DNA of 6,847 bases from an uncultured Roseovarius sp. (lineage in GTDB: Bacteria > Pseudomonadota > Alphaproteobacteria > Rhodobacterales > Rhodobacteraceae): positions 1 through 6,847 of the forward strand of contig CAKSUL010000074.1 of the NCBI GenBank assembly GCA_934501475.1, read 5' to 3'. Every line of letters begins with the position of its first letter. The stretch's first letter is position 1. Under the pieces are notes generated by a model. It saw only the letters and a program-made list of their open reading frames with translations. It was not told where the DNA came from and made no database searches. Made by a program: the position numbers and the translations under genes. This document shows positions 6,404 to 6,847 of this stretch, piece after piece.

Positions 6404-6471
6404 CATATTTTCCGATTCCTCTTTGGCGGATTTTGCCATAGGGTCCATCACTTCAGATGGATGAGGGCGCC

Positions 6472-6847
6472 ATGTCGGAAATTGTGACGATCACGGACCT
6501 GCACAAGGTCTATGACGGTGGGTTCGAGGCGCTCAAGGGGGTGTCGATGGGCATCCGCGAGGGCGAGATCCTGGCCCTGCTTGGCCCCAATGGTGCCGGA
6601 AAAACCACCCTGATTTCAATCCTTTGCGGGATCACAGCCGCCACTGGCGGCACCGCGTCGATCGGCGGGCACGACACCGAGCGCGACTATCGCCAGGCGC
6701 GCCGCCTGGTCGGTCTGGTCCCGCAGGAGGTGGCGCTGGAACCGTTCGAGAAGGTCATCAACACGGTGCGGTTTTCGCGCGGGCTGTTCGGGCGGCCCCG
6801 CAATGACGCCTTTGTCGAAAAGATCCTGCGCCAACTGACCCTGTGGG
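6472..6847 (+). CDS. ABC-2 type transporter ATP-binding protein, YadG-like (N-terminal part)
   Basis: The first 125 residues of an ABC ATPase whose gene runs off the right edge. The Walker A motif GPNGAGKT is at residues 38-45 and the Q-loop glutamine is Q85 in GLVPQE. The segment [15 protein letters not shown] (81-95), and the QLTLW near the end, resemble YadG-type export ATPases, which pair with an ABC-2 permease usually encoded just downstream. The signature motif, Walker B and H-loop lie beyond the window. The ATG at 6472 has GAGGG (about 6463-6467) close upstream. An in-frame ATG at 6457 would add five residues but has no ribosome binding site. A polysaccharide, drug or lipid exporter is possible; the substrate cannot be told from the ATPase. 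Confidence 0.9.
   Translation, partial: MSEIVTITDLHKVYDGGFEALKGVSMGIREGEILALLGPNGAGKTTLISILCGITAATGGTASIGGHDTERDYRQARRLVGLVPQEVALEPFEKVINTVRFSRGLFGRPRNDAFVEKILRQLTLW

Overview
The window looks like chromosomal DNA from a high-G+C alphaproteobacterium, most likely of the Rhodobacterales (Roseobacter-type). The evidence is strong G/C bias at third codon positions, tightly packed genes, ATGA stop/start overlaps, a tripartite tricarboxylate transporter (TTT) operon, and a CoxG-family protein like those common in that group. This taxonomic placement is inferred from style and protein character; no marker gene is present.

Positions 1-4655 (+ strand) read as one operon. It holds the 3' end of tctA (large TTT permease subunit), tctB (small permease subunit), tctC (periplasmic Bug-type binding protein), a CoA-acylating aldehyde dehydrogenase and an AMP-forming acyl-CoA ligase. 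The last two match in kind and order the SauS/SauT pair of sulfoacetate catabolism described in Cupriavidus necator H16. There SauT makes sulfoacetyl-CoA and SauS reduces it with NADPH to sulfoacetaldehyde. The most economical reading is a sulfoacetate (or similar small acidic anion) module: capture by TctC, import by TctAB, activation by SauT, reduction by SauS. A TTT system takes the place of the MFS transporter SauU. The next enzyme, sulfoacetaldehyde acetyltransferase Xsc, is not in the window, so the substrate remains an inference. A 9-bp perfect hairpin lies in the tctC-sauS gap and may separate transporter from enzyme expression.

Positions 4675-5658 (- strand) hold a convergent ten-helix EamA/DMT-family transporter, only 19 bp from the ligase stop codon. 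A 186-bp divergent gap (5659-5844) carries ribosome binding sites for both flanking genes, a weak candidate promoter and a GC-rich hairpin. Positions 5845-6348 (+) encode a CoxG-family SRPBCC protein with no CO dehydrogenase genes beside it and a short basic/aromatic C-terminal tail. A GC palindrome that may be a terminator follows. From 6472 the start of a YadG-like ABC-2 type ATPase runs off the right edge.

No tRNA, rRNA, CRISPR array, insertion sequence or integrase was seen.
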